DNA from: Oscillospiraceae bacterium
GTDB lineage: Bacteria; Bacillota; Clostridia; UBA1381
Length of the DNA: 5,540 nucleotides
Assembly: GCA_020860985.1 (NCBI GenBank)
Contig: JAJBTG010000055.1
Span: forward strand, 1 to 5,540
Direction of reading: 5' to 3'
In this document: piece by piece, positions 1 to 5,540 of the stretch
Layout of the letters: every line of letters starts with the position of its first letter
How positions within the stretch are numbered: position 1 is the stretch's first letter
Made by a program: the position numbers and the translations under genes
The notes under the pieces: generated by a model
Databases searched by the model: none
The model's input: the letters and a program-made list of their open reading frames with translations, nothing else
What the model was told of the DNA's origin: nothing

Positions 1-735
1 TGGGTTCGGGTCAACAAGGTGCGGGAATTTGCCGGAGCCTTTCCAGTCGAAATTACCGCTGTCAACGATTACGCCGCCGATTGCTGTTCCGTGTCCGCCT
101 ATAAACTTTGTAGCCGAATGCACTACTATGTCCGCACCATACTCAATCGGTCTTATAAGATAGGAAGTCGCAAACGTCGAGTCAACTACGAGCGGTATAT
201 TGTGGTCATGCGCAATTTTCGCAACAGCCTCAATATCGATAAGGTTTGAGTTTGGATTGCCCAATGTTTCGATGAATATCGCCTTTGTGTTGTCCTTAAC
301 GGCAGCTTCAAACGCACCCTCCTCGTCAGGGTCAACAAAGGTCGCGGCAATGCCGTAATCCGGCAATGTATGCTCCAAGAGATTGTATGTGCCGCCGTAA
401 ATTGTCTTTGCCGCGACAATATGGTCACCTGCTTTCGCAAGCGCCTGGAACGTATATGTGATAGCCGCCGCGCCGGATGCTACAGCCAACGCTGCAACGC
501 CTCCTTCAAGAGCCGCTTTTCTCTGCTCAAAAATGTCCTGCGTCGGGTTTGTAAGTCTGCCGTAAATATTTCCCGAATCCCTTAATGCGAATCTGGCCTC
601 CGCGTGCTGCGAATTATGTAACAAAAACGACGATGTTGCATAAATCGGAACGGCTCTCGAATCTGTTGCCGAATCCGCCTGTTCCTGTCCTATGTGAAGT
701 TGCTTTGTTTCAAATTTCCAATTTTTATTACTCAT
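1..735 (-). CDS. metY: O-acetylhomoserine sulfhydrylase, N-terminal 245 residues (runs off window)
   Basis: PLP enzyme of the Cys/Met metabolism family that condenses O-acetylhomoserine with sulfide to give homocysteine in the cytoplasm. The frame is open from ATG at 735 to the window edge (exactly 245 codons); the family is usually about 420-430 residues, so roughly the last 40% lies outside. Visible landmarks: IYGRLTNPT (residues 57-65), the SGAAA loop (88-92), [10 protein letters not shown] (111-120, the cofactor-stacking Tyr region), ETLGNP (156-161), VVDSTFAT with the Asp that contacts the PLP ring nitrogen (Asp185), and [10 protein letters not shown] with the Schiff-base lysine at Lys210. 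NFDW near residue 229 and the following segment resemble MetY more than cystathionine gamma-synthase. The start is supported by AAAGAGG 9 nt upstream and a typical N-terminus ([12 protein letters not shown]). It has its own promoter and a structured leader. Closely related family members cannot be fully excluded without the C-terminus. Confidence 0.93.
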   Translation of the reverse strand, partial: MSNKNWKFETKQLHIGQEQADSATDSRAVPIYATSSFLLHNSQHAEARFALRDSGNIYGRLTNPTQDIFEQRKAALEGGVAALAVASGAAAITYTFQALAKAGDHIVAAKTIYGGTYNLLEHTLPDYGIAATFVDPDEEGAFEAAVKDNTKAIFIETLGNPNSNLIDIEAVAKIAHDHNIPLVVDSTFATSYLIRPIEYGADIVVHSATKFIGGHGTAIGGVIVDSGNFDWKGSGKFPHLVDPNP

Positions 736-789
736 TGCTGATTACCTCTTTCTTAATTAATTTAATTGTATTAGGTTATGTATCAGCAA
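735..789 (-). promoter_or_regulatory. Stem that occludes the metY ribosome binding site and start codon
   Basis: The minus-strand RNA carries a perfect 8-bp inverted repeat, TTGCTGAT (789-782) with ATCAGCAA (742-735); the last A of the second arm is the A of the metY ATG. Inside it, ACCT (776-773) can pair with AGGT (747-744), which contains most of the SD sequence AGAGG (749-745). If formed, the hairpin hides both SD and start codon, the arrangement of a translational OFF switch. The inverted repeats are seen directly; the regulatory role is inferred. Confidence 0.45.
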
Positions 790-872
790 CACATTCGCTC
801 GTCCTTTACGTGTTTTAAATATGACTTTAACATACTATCAACCCTTTCTCGCATTTCCTATAGACTTAGTAT
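736..872 (-). promoter_or_regulatory. metY: Structured 5' leader of metY, candidate translational riboswitch or regulated leader
   Basis: The leader is about 137 nt between the predicted transcription start near 872 and the ATG. Successive stems in the minus-strand RNA: AACATACTA/TAGTATGTT (875-867 with 837-829, loop 29 nt) at the extreme 5' end; AACAC/GTGTT (814-810 with 792-788); and the SD-occluding TTGCTGAT/ATCAGCAA (789-782 with 742-735). The second and third stems share bases 788-789, so they compete slightly or stack. I do not recognise an S-box/SAM-I core, a T-box GGTGG-type motif, or an intrinsic terminator in the leader, so any control would act on translation rather than by attenuation. 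The ligand, if there is one, is unknown; SAM, homocysteine or cysteine status would fit the gene but this is speculation. Confidence 0.35.
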
Positions 873-875
873 GTT
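852..875 (-). promoter_or_regulatory. Candidate operator at the metY transcription start
   Basis: Immediately downstream of the -10 box the minus strand reads AACATACTAAG then TCTATAGGAAATG. The CTATAGGAAAT half resembles, from memory, the GGAATT-containing half of CymR/Rrf2-type sulfur-regulator boxes of Firmicutes, and its position over the start site would suit a repressor. The same bases form the 5' arm of the first leader stem, so the conservation could be RNA structure instead. No regulator gene is in the window. Confidence 0.22.
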
Positions 876-878
876 TTA

Positions 879-906
879 AGTATAACACATAAATTCCATT
901 TGTCAA
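879..906 (-). promoter_or_regulatory. Housekeeping sigma promoter of metY
   Basis: A perfect -35 box TTGACA (906-901) is separated by 16 nt from TATACT (884-879), one mismatch from the -10 consensus TATAAT. An A/T-rich tract (936-910), with runs of A and T, lies directly upstream and could act as an UP element. The start is predicted near 872, giving metY a leader of about 137 nt. Spacing, orientation and position between the upstream terminator and metY all agree. Confidence 0.8.
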
Positions 907-941
907 TACCTTTTTTGAAAAAATTCGGAAATTTTTCCCCG

Positions 942-1016
942 CGATATACCGGACTTCCCATAGCGCAGCAAATTACTCAAACAACAACAATTGCTCCGCC
1001 CATGCCCGATATACCG
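942..1016 (-). repeat. Short intergenic module with a 10-bp direct repeat flanking an inverted repeat
   Basis: The plus-strand decamer CGATATACCG occurs at 942-951 and again at 1007-1016, 65 bp apart. Between the copies, AGCAAATT (967-974) and AATTGCT (989-995) form an imperfect inverted repeat with one bulged base; the flanks GCGC (963-966) and CCGC (996-999) extend it with one mismatch. The loop includes a CAA triplet run (around 979-990). No start-codon-led coding frame with an SD fits here, although one minus-strand frame stays open for about 40 codons without an ATG. The bounded form suggests a dispersed intergenic element, which the window alone cannot prove. The rest of 907-1059 is an A/T tract (910-936) next to the metY promoter and otherwise unremarkable sequence. 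Confidence 0.35.
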
Positions 1017-1058
1017 TGCCTTATGCTATTCTCCTGCCAAGGTTAATTACCCGACAGA

Positions 1059-1106
1059 CAAAATAAGTGCAAACGCGCAGTATTGATTTGTACCGCGCGC
1101 TTACAC
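1059..1106 (-). terminator. Rho-independent terminator after the transketolase-lipoprotein unit
   Basis: In the minus-strand RNA, GTGTAAGCGCGCGGTA (1106-1091) pairs along all 16 positions with TACTGCGCGTTTGCAC (1082-1067), using three G-U wobbles, around an 8-nt loop. The U-rich run TTATTTT (1066-1060) follows at once. It begins 8 nt past the lipoprotein stop codon. The wobble positions become A-C mismatches in plus-strand RNA, and no T run lies on that side, so the terminator works in one direction only. Confidence 0.85.
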
Positions 1107-1114
1107 CTCTGATT

Positions 1115-1651
1115 CTATTCCGCCGGCATTATAGCCTCAAACCTCGCCACTGCCGTAGTCGCAAGATTAATCAACAAATTGCGCTGTTCGTCCGAGCTTC
1201 CCGAGCCCGCCGTTATTTCTATATGACAGCCCCTATCATATATGTGTATCAACGGGAACGCCAAGAACGCATCCTCGCCGAGGTCGTAAATAGTCTCCGC
1301 CGAAGGGCGCATTACTCTGTCGTAATCATATTCATACCACACCGTTTCCTTTGAAACGGTTTCATTAAACTGCGTTATCGTAATGATTACGGGATCGCCC
1401 TGACCCAGGGGTTCGCTCCTGTATGTCGCGGTAGCTACATTGTCCTCACGGTAAAAGGTTCCGCCGTCAAGAGTCGGAGCATACGCGTAATTTATCGCGG
1501 CGTAAACATCCTCCGCGGTAAGCACCTCAAGGGGATTGATTTCGGGAATGGGCGTTGGTGTCGGCTTTGCGAACAAACCGCCGTCGCCGCCGCAGGCACA
1601 TAGGCACACGGTTATCAATAGGGATGAAAGTATTAACAGTAATTTTCTCAT
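1115..1651 (-). CDS. Small secreted lipoprotein of unknown function (178 aa)
   Basis: I do not recognise this gene beyond its lipoprotein nature. Residues 2-3 are basic (RK), 4-17 are a hydrophobic signal segment, and LCAC (17-20) is a lipobox, predicting cleavage before Cys20 and lipid anchoring on the outer face of the membrane. A Gly-rich then Pro/Thr linker (GGDGG at 21-25; PTPTPIPEINP at 30-40) leads to a compact domain of about 135 residues. It has a helix-like LTAEDVYAAINYA start, alternating strands (YREDNVATATYRS, VIITITQF), a YDLGEDAF motif at 122-129, and a final helix with LLINLATTAVARFEAI. This order, with a GLGDEAF-like motif before the last strand, recalls DUF3558-type lipoproteins of other Gram-positives, but that is impression only. 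An SD (GGAAGTGAAG) precedes the ATG. It lies 43 nt after the transketolase C-subunit with no terminator between, so it is probably the last gene of that operon. Confidence 0.85.
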   Translation of the reverse strand: MRKLLLILSSLLITVCLCACGGDGGLFAKPTPTPIPEINPLEVLTAEDVYAAINYAYAPTLDGGTFYREDNVATATYRSEPLGQGDPVIITITQFNETVSKETVWYEYDYDRVMRPSAETIYDLGEDAFLAFPLIHIYDRGCHIEITAGSGSSDEQRNLLINLATTAVARFEAIMPAE

Positions 1652-1694
1652 TATATCTTCACTTCCAAAAAAGATTTTCCGAACCGTAGACTGC

Positions 1695-2624
1695 CTATTT
1701 CATTGCAATCGCAGCCTTGACCTGCTTTACAATATTTTCGGCTGTCAAGCCGTATGCCTCAAACAGCTCCGCCGGTTTTCCCGACATACCGAATCTGTCC
1801 GTTCCTATAATTTTTACAGGTACCGGCGCATTGGCGCACACAACCTCGGTTACGGCGCTTCCGAGTCCGCCCATTATATAATGCTCCTCGGCTGTAACGA
1901 TTGCGCCCGTTTCCTTTGCGGCTTTGATGATGATTTCCTCATCAATGGGCTTTATCGTATGTATATTTATAACTCTTGCGCTTATTCCTTCCTCTTTCGA
2001 AAGCTCCGAAGCCTTTATAGCCTCCCCGACCATAAGACCCGTTGCAATAATTGTCGCGTCGGTACCGTCCGCAAGCTGAACGCCCTTGCCCAATTCAAAC
2101 TTATAATCGTCGCCGTTTACGTCCTCAACAGCCAAGCGTCCGAATCTAATATAAACAGGACCCTTATGCTCAATCGCCGCTTTAACCGCAGCCATAGCTT
2201 CTCTGTCGTCGGCCGGATTTATAACTACCATATTCGGAATCGAACGCATAAGCGCGATGTCCTCAAGACATTGATGCGAAGCGCCGTCCTCACCTACGGA
2301 AATACCCGCGTGTGTCGCGCCTATCTTTACATTCAGACCCGTATAGCCGATTGAATTTCTAACCTGTTCAAAGGCTCTGCCCGCCGCGAACATAGCGAAT
2401 GTTGAAGCGAACGCAATCTTTCCGCTTGCCGCAAGACCCGCGGCAACGCACATCATATTGCCCTCGGCAATACCCATATTTATAAAGCGCTCGGGATATG
2501 TCTTTTTAAACATATCTGTCTTAGTTGATTTTGAGAGGTCAGCGTCGAGAACGACAATATCGGGATTGCTTCCGTATTCAACCAATGCCGCACCGTATGA
2601 TTCTCTTGTAGCCTTTTTTGCCAT
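1695..2624 (-). CDS. Transketolase, C-terminal subunit (309 aa)
   Basis: Second half of a split transketolase, the thiamine-diphosphate (TPP) enzyme moving two-carbon units between sugar phosphates in the non-oxidative pentose phosphate pathway. It carries the pyrimidine-binding domain (about residues 1-170) and the C-terminal domain (about 185-309). Visible motifs: VVLDADLSKST (24-34); FINMGIAEGNM (48-57) with Glu54, the glutamate that activates the TPP aminopyrimidine; STFAMFAAGRAFEQVR (74-89); GATHAGISVGEDGASHQ (102-118), holding conserved active-site histidines; PVYIRFGR (156-163); NIHTIKPID (220-228); and SGKPAELFEAYGL (281-293) near the C-terminus. The length is usual for this subunit. 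The ATG overlaps the stop codon of the N-subunit by one base (TAATG), and GGAGG lies 10 nt upstream inside that gene, so translation is probably coupled to give equal amounts. A 1-deoxyxylulose-phosphate synthase is unlikely because both halves match split transketolase. Confidence 0.96.
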   Translation of the reverse strand: MAKKATRESYGAALVEYGSNPDIVVLDADLSKSTKTDMFKKTYPERFINMGIAEGNMMCVAAGLAASGKIAFASTFAMFAAGRAFEQVRNSIGYTGLNVKIGATHAGISVGEDGASHQCLEDIALMRSIPNMVVINPADDREAMAAVKAAIEHKGPVYIRFGRLAVEDVNGDDYKFELGKGVQLADGTDATIIATGLMVGEAIKASELSKEEGISARVINIHTIKPIDEEIIIKAAKETGAIVTAEEHYIMGGLGSAVTEVVCANAPVPVKIIGTDRFGMSGKPAELFEAYGLTAENIVKQVKAAIAMK

Positions 2625-3472
2625 TATAAAGTCGCCTCCAATCCTGCGATTATCGCGTCCAACTCAGCGATAGCCTTTTCATATTCTTCCTTTTTCGGAG
2701 CCGCGCCGTGCCATGCCGGATTGTTCTCCATGAATGAAACATTTTTACCCTTTACCGATTTCATAATAATTGCAGTCGGCTGTCCCTTTACGGACTTCGC
2801 CTCGTCTATCGCCGCGAGCAGCTTATTAAAATCATGCGCGTCCGTTACGATTACATTCCAGCCGAAGACTTCAAATTTCTTATCGATTGGAGTCGGATTC
2901 ATTACCTTTGTTATATCGCCGTCTATCTGCAAGCCGTTGTTATCAATGAAAATTGTAAGGTTGTCCAGCTTATAATGAGCCGCGAACATCGCCTGCTCCC
3001 AAACCTGTCCTTCTTCAAGCTCGCCGTCGCCGAGAATAGAATAAACTCTGTAGTCCTTATTGTCAAGCTTTGCGGCAAGAGCCATACCGCCCGCGGCGGA
3101 AACTCCCTGTCCCAACGAGCCTGTTGACATATCAACGCCCGGAACCTTGTTCATATCGGGATGTCCCTGCAAGTAGCTTCCGGTGTGTCTGAATGTAGGA
3201 ATATCCTCAACCGGGAAAAACCCTCTTTCGGCAAGCGTTCCGTAAAGCGCGGGAGCCGTGTGACCCTTTGATAGAACAAAGCGGTCCCTGTTCTCCATTT
3301 TCGGGTTCTTCGGGTCGATATTCATTACCTCGAAATAAAGAAGCGTAAGAACATCGGCGATGGAAAGCGAGCCTCCCGGGTGACCGGAAACCGCGCTGTA
3401 AACCGCGGTCAACGCGTTTTTGCGCACCTTGTTTGCAATAATGGATAATTCCGTTACTCTTTTTGCATCCAT
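2624..3472 (-). CDS. Transketolase, N-terminal subunit (282 aa)
   Basis: First half of the split transketolase; it binds the TPP diphosphate and forms the active site with the C-subunit encoded immediately downstream. Motifs: VSGHPGGSLSIADVL (28-42, with His31), RFVLSKGHTAPALY (64-77, with His71), GHPDMNKVPGVDMSTGSLGQ (103-122), and the metal/TPP motif that begins GDGELEEGQ (148-156) and closes with DNNGLQ (177-182). WHGAAP (255-260) is near the C-terminus. The length is typical of the stand-alone N-subunit, as against about 660 residues for fused transketolase. The start is fixed by a strong SD AAGGAGGAG (3490-3482), 9 nt before the ATG. It is the first clear gene of a unit continuing through the C-subunit and lipoprotein. 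I could not place a convincing promoter in the 175 nt upstream; read-through from mrnC or a weak promoter are both possible. Confidence 0.96.
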   Translation of the reverse strand: MDAKRVTELSIIANKVRKNALTAVYSAVSGHPGGSLSIADVLTLLYFEVMNIDPKNPKMENRDRFVLSKGHTAPALYGTLAERGFFPVEDIPTFRHTGSYLQGHPDMNKVPGVDMSTGSLGQGVSAAGGMALAAKLDNKDYRVYSILGDGELEEGQVWEQAMFAAHYKLDNLTIFIDNNGLQIDGDITKVMNPTPIDKKFEVFGWNVIVTDAHDFNKLLAAIDEAKSVKGQPTAIIMKSVKGKNVSFMENNPAWHGAAPKKEEYEKAIAELDAIIAGLEATL

Positions 3473-3498
3473 TTTAATTTTCTCCTCCTTAATGTTTT

Positions 3499-3600
3499 TT
3501 ATCCGCCGAAATGGATTCTCGGCGCAATTTCTTTTAGTTCAATAACGCGCAAGGTTATGTTATCAAACATTCCGCCGGCACATATTTTAATCTTTTTCAC
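3499..3600 (-). CDS. Possible 33-codon small ORF in the transketolase leader (uncertain)
   Basis: A minus-strand frame opens at GTG (3600), contains an in-frame ATG (3570, 23 codons left) and ends at TAA (3501-3499), 26 nt before the transketolase start. From the GTG it would encode a basic start (KKIKICAGG), a middle (MFDNITLRVIELKE) and the end IAPRIHFGG. The composition looks protein-like and codon choice resembles the neighbouring genes, with no rare or low-complexity run. Against it: neither start has an SD at proper spacing, the frame stays open upstream of the GTG, and a chance ORF of this length is common. The peptide matches no family I know. A leader peptide or independent micropeptide are the alternatives if it is real. 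Confidence 0.25.
   Translation of the reverse strand: MKKIKICAGGMFDNITLRVIELKEIAPRIHFGG
3504..3524 (-). promoter_or_regulatory. Hairpin just upstream of the transketolase SD
   Basis: CGCCGA (3524-3519) and TCGGCG (3509-3504) form a 6-bp GC-rich stem in the minus-strand RNA; a G-U and an A-U pair can extend it inward. It ends 13 nt before the SD AAGGAGGAG and leaves that site free, so it could stabilise the mRNA 5' end or influence ribosome loading. It also falls within the last codons of the small ORF at 3600-3499. AAAAAAC rather than a U run follows, so it is not a terminator. Confidence 0.35.
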
Positions 3601-3606
3601 CGTCGG

Positions 3607-3641
3607 AAAAATCAAGCTTACCCGCCGCCTATAGAGGCGGG
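3607..3641 (-). terminator. Probable terminator after mrnC
   Basis: Seven bases past the mrnC stop, the minus-strand RNA has CCGCCT (3640-3635), loop CTAT, AGGCGG (3630-3625). Skipping one bulged C (3624), the stem gains two or three further pairs (CC/U with GGG). A TTTTT run lies at 3611-3607, about 9 nt beyond the stem rather than directly next to it, so the termination efficiency is uncertain and part of the transcript may read into transketolase. Confidence 0.5.
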
Positions 3642-3647
3642 GACATC

Positions 3648-4043
3648 TTAATTTAGTATATCAAAGGCGTTTAAAAACGCCCTCTCCATCAATTCATTAA
3701 GCCGTTCCGTATTACCGGAAAGATACGTGTAACCGATAAGCGCCTCGAAACCGGTGGCGCGGCGGTATTCGGTCATGTTCGCATTCTTGGGAACGGTCGC
3801 GGACTTTGCGTTTCTTCCGCGTTTATATACGGAGGTTTCCTCCTCCGTCAGCATTTCAAGCATTGCCTCGATACTGTTCGACTGCGCGTGCGCCTTTACA
3901 TATTTAACCGTTTTAAGGTGAAGCTTATGCGCCGGAAGATTGGGGTGCTCCTCGATAACTCTCGTCCTTACGTACAGCTCATACACCCCATCGCCTATAT
4001 ACGCAAGCGCAAGCGGCGAATACTGATTTATATTTTTCTGCAT
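3648..4043 (-). CDS. mrnC: Mini-ribonuclease III (131 aa)
   Basis: Dimeric RNase III-like endonuclease lacking the double-stranded-RNA-binding domain; in Bacillus subtilis it matures the ends of 23S rRNA. The single RNase III catalytic domain fills the protein: LALAYIGDGVYELYVR (11-26) holds the metal-binding Asp18 and Glu22; KRGRNAKSATVPKNAN (74-89) is the conserved Mini-III basic loop; EYRRATGFEALIGYTYLSG (92-110) holds the second acidic site at Glu100. Length and absence of a C-terminal RNA-binding domain separate it from full RNase III (about 230 residues). The family usually has Ala after the first catalytic Asp; here it is Gly19. The start ATG follows GAGGT at 5 nt spacing and lies 10 nt past the cysS stop, matching the conserved cysS-mrnC order of Firmicutes. 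The gene usually next in that order, rlmB, is not here; transketolase follows instead. Confidence 0.95.
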   Translation of the reverse strand: MQKNINQYSPLALAYIGDGVYELYVRTRVIEEHPNLPAHKLHLKTVKYVKAHAQSNSIEAMLEMLTEEETSVYKRGRNAKSATVPKNANMTEYRRATGFEALIGYTYLSGNTERLNELMERAFLNAFDILN

Positions 4044-4053
4044 AGCTTACCTC

Positions 4054-5460
4054 TTATTCGGCAAATGTCCACTTAACACCCATCGGAGTGTCCTTTAATA
4101 CAATGTTCATTTCCTTTAATTTATCGCGAATAGCGTCCGCCGTCGCCCAGTCCTTTTCAGCGCGCGCTTTGCTGCGCTGTTCAATCAGCTCTTCAACCTC
4201 TTTGTCAAGGGATTTCTCATCCTCCTTTTGGAAAAGTCCCAAAACCCCGCCCAACTCGCGTATCAACGAAAGAGCTTTTTTTGCCGCTGATTTGGCGTTC
4301 CGCTCCTCCTGTGAAAATTCGGTATTGGCAATATATACTATATCGAAAATAGCCGCAAGCGCGTCGGCGGTGTTCAAATCATCATCCATCGCGGCAATAT
4401 ACTTTTCTCTGCACTTGTCAAGCTTTTCCGAGATTTCCTTCTCCTTTTCATTTAAATCCCTGTCCTCACCGTTTGAGATAAGAAATTCAAGGTTGTCGAT
4501 GCAGGTATAGATACGCTCTACAGCCGACTTCGCCTGCTCCATCAGCGTATCGGAAAAATTAATCGGGTTCCTGTAATGCGCGGAAAGCATGAAAAACCTT
4601 ATAACCTCGCTGTTATACTTTTCCCTTATATCCCGCACGGTAAAGAAATTTCCGAGAGACTTGCTCATTTTCTGATTGTTTATATTTATATATCCGTTGT
4701 GCATCCAGTAATTCGCAAACGGCTTTCCGTTTGCGCATTCGCTCTGCGCGATTTCGTTCTCGTGGTGCGGAAAAATTAAATCCTGTCCGCCCGAATGTAT
4801 ATCTATGGTTTCCCCAAGATATTTATTCGCCATAGCGGAGCATTCAATATGCCAGCCGGGGCGTCCCATTCCCCACGGACTTTCCCATGCCGGCTCACCC
4901 TCCTTTTGCTTTTTCCAAAGAGCGAAGTCCATAACGTCGCGTTTGGTTTCGTTGACATCGATTCTCGCGCCCGCTTCCAAATCCTCCAAGGGCTGCTTTG
5001 AAAGCTTACCGTATTCGCGGAATTTCTTAGTGGAAAAATATACATTTCCGTCAACATTGTACGCGTAGCCGTTCTTCTCGAGCTTGCTTATAATATCGAT
5101 TATAGCGTCAATGTTCTCGGTTGCTCTGGGGTGGACGGTAGCCTCATGAATACCCAACGCCTTTGAATCCTCAAAATATTCGGAAATAAATTTATCGCCA
5201 AGCTCCTTTACGGTTATCCCCTCCGCATTGGCGCGGTTAATCATTTTATCGTCAATATCGGTAAAATTCTGAACGAATTTAACCTTGTACCCGGAATATT
5301 CCAAATAACGGCGCATAGTGTCAAATATTATAAATGGGCGCGCGTTTCCTATATGGAAATAGTCATAAACCGTCGGTCCGCATGAATACATCTTTACTTC
5401 ATTTTTATCTATCGGAACAAATTCCTGCTTTTGTCTTGTCAAGGTATTATATATCTTCAT
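4054..5460 (-). CDS. cysS: Cysteinyl-tRNA synthetase (468 aa)
   Basis: Class I aminoacyl-tRNA synthetase that charges tRNA-Cys using ATP. Residues 1-270 form the Rossmann catalytic core: MKIYNTLTR start, [15 protein letters not shown] (25-39) with zinc ligand Cys27 and the HIGN ATP motif, [16 protein letters not shown] (62-77), [12 protein letters not shown] (199-210) with zinc ligand Cys207, [15 protein letters not shown] (222-236) with ligands His232 and Glu236, and KMSKSLGNF (264-272). The rest is the helical tRNA-binding region; the end ([19 protein letters not shown]) is typical of bacterial CysS. The length is normal. I start at ATG 5460 because the product then begins like other CysS proteins and AAAAAGGAAAG sits about 8 nt upstream; in-frame ATGs at 5529 and 5481 would add 23 and 7 atypical residues. 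The 80 nt upstream (5461-5540) are A/T-rich with no promoter or T-box I can defend. Probably co-transcribed with mrnC. Confidence 0.97.
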   Translation of the reverse strand: MKIYNTLTRQKQEFVPIDKNEVKMYSCGPTVYDYFHIGNARPFIIFDTMRRYLEYSGYKVKFVQNFTDIDDKMINRANAEGITVKELGDKFISEYFEDSKALGIHEATVHPRATENIDAIIDIISKLEKNGYAYNVDGNVYFSTKKFREYGKLSKQPLEDLEAGARIDVNETKRDVMDFALWKKQKEGEPAWESPWGMGRPGWHIECSAMANKYLGETIDIHSGGQDLIFPHHENEIAQSECANGKPFANYWMHNGYININNQKMSKSLGNFFTVRDIREKYNSEVIRFFMLSAHYRNPINFSDTLMEQAKSAVERIYTCIDNLEFLISNGEDRDLNEKEKEISEKLDKCREKYIAAMDDDLNTADALAAIFDIVYIANTEFSQEERNAKSAAKKALSLIRELGGVLGLFQKEDEKSLDKEVEELIEQRSKARAEKDWATADAIRDKLKEMNIVLKDTPMGVKWTFAE

Positions 5461-5540
5461 CGTTGCGCTTTCCTTTTTCATATATTTAAAATTTGAAAAT
5501 CGTGTTACACTGTCCAATCTGCTTAACATCTATTTAATTA

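Noticed and set aside
736..872. S-box (SAM-I) riboswitch or T-box in front of metY
   Set aside because: The leader is short and I see none of the S-box core segments, T-box GGTGG-type bulge or a terminator/antiterminator pair.
917..936. Inverted repeat AAAAATT/AATTTTT as a terminator
   Set aside because: The stem is entirely A/T, no U run of the needed kind follows on either strand, and a far better terminator lies at 1059-1106. It more likely belongs to the A/T tract of the metY promoter.
1536..2354. 272-codon open frame on the plus strand
   Set aside because: It lies antisense to the clear transketolase C-subunit and lipoprotein; its composition is rich in Arg, Cys, Asn and Tyr as expected for a shadow frame.
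3557..3570. Palindrome ATGTT-ATCA-AACAT upstream of transketolase as an operator
   Set aside because: Arms of only five A/T-rich bases, no promoter recognised beside it, and it overlaps the start of the possible small ORF; not above chance.
3584..3617. Transketolase promoter with TTGATT and TAAAAT
   Set aside because: The spacing is 20 nt and both boxes are poor; no alternative pair with 16-18 nt spacing was convincing.
4088..4510. 140-codon plus-strand frame rich in Ser and Phe
   Set aside because: Antisense shadow of the helical C-terminal region of cysS, where Glu and Lys codons read as Phe and Leu/Ser on the other strand.
5461..5529. Longer cysS reading frame starting at ATG 5529 (23 extra residues)
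   Set aside because: The extra residues are not typical of CysS, and the ATG at 5460 gives the canonical MKIYNTLTR start with an SD at suitable spacing.

Overview
The window reads as a chromosomal segment of a Gram-positive anaerobe of the class Clostridia, possibly a gut Oscillospiraceae/Eubacteriales lineage. The evidence is the neighbouring cysS and mrnC (Mini-RNase III) genes, transketolase encoded as two subunits, purine-rich Shine-Dalgarno (SD) sites of the AAGGAGG type, and mixed codon use. The taxonomic placement is inference. Every gene I can support lies on the minus strand, so transcription runs from high to low coordinates. I see no rRNA, tRNA, CRISPR array, transposase or phage gene.

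Layout in the direction of transcription: cysS (cysteinyl-tRNA synthetase, 5460-4054) is followed 10 nt later by mrnC (4043-3648) and a GC-rich hairpin at 3621-3641 that probably ends this unit. A 175-nt gap follows, holding a possible 33-codon ORF (3600-3499) and a hairpin just before the transketolase SD. Next are the N-terminal (3472-2624) and C-terminal (2624-1695) transketolase subunits, fused by a TAATG overlap. A small uncharacterised lipoprotein (1651-1115) follows 43 nt later. The unit closes with a convincing intrinsic terminator (1106-1059) whose 16-bp stem is complete only in the minus-strand RNA.

The stretch 1059-736 has no gene but is rich in signals. It holds a short repeat/inverted-repeat module (942-1016), an A/T-rich tract, and a near-consensus promoter (TTGACA, 16 nt, TATACT). 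After that comes a leader of about 137 nt with three inverted repeats, then metY (O-acetylhomoserine sulfhydrylase), which runs off the left edge after 245 codons. The last leader stem pairs the SD and the A of the metY start codon with upstream sequence, as expected for translational control.

Functionally, cysS and mrnC serve translation and RNA maturation, the two-part transketolase serves the non-oxidative pentose phosphate pathway, and metY makes homocysteine from sulfide and O-acetylhomoserine. I found no defence, mobile or biosynthetic cluster. The most interesting material is the metY leader and the tiny ORF in front of transketolase.
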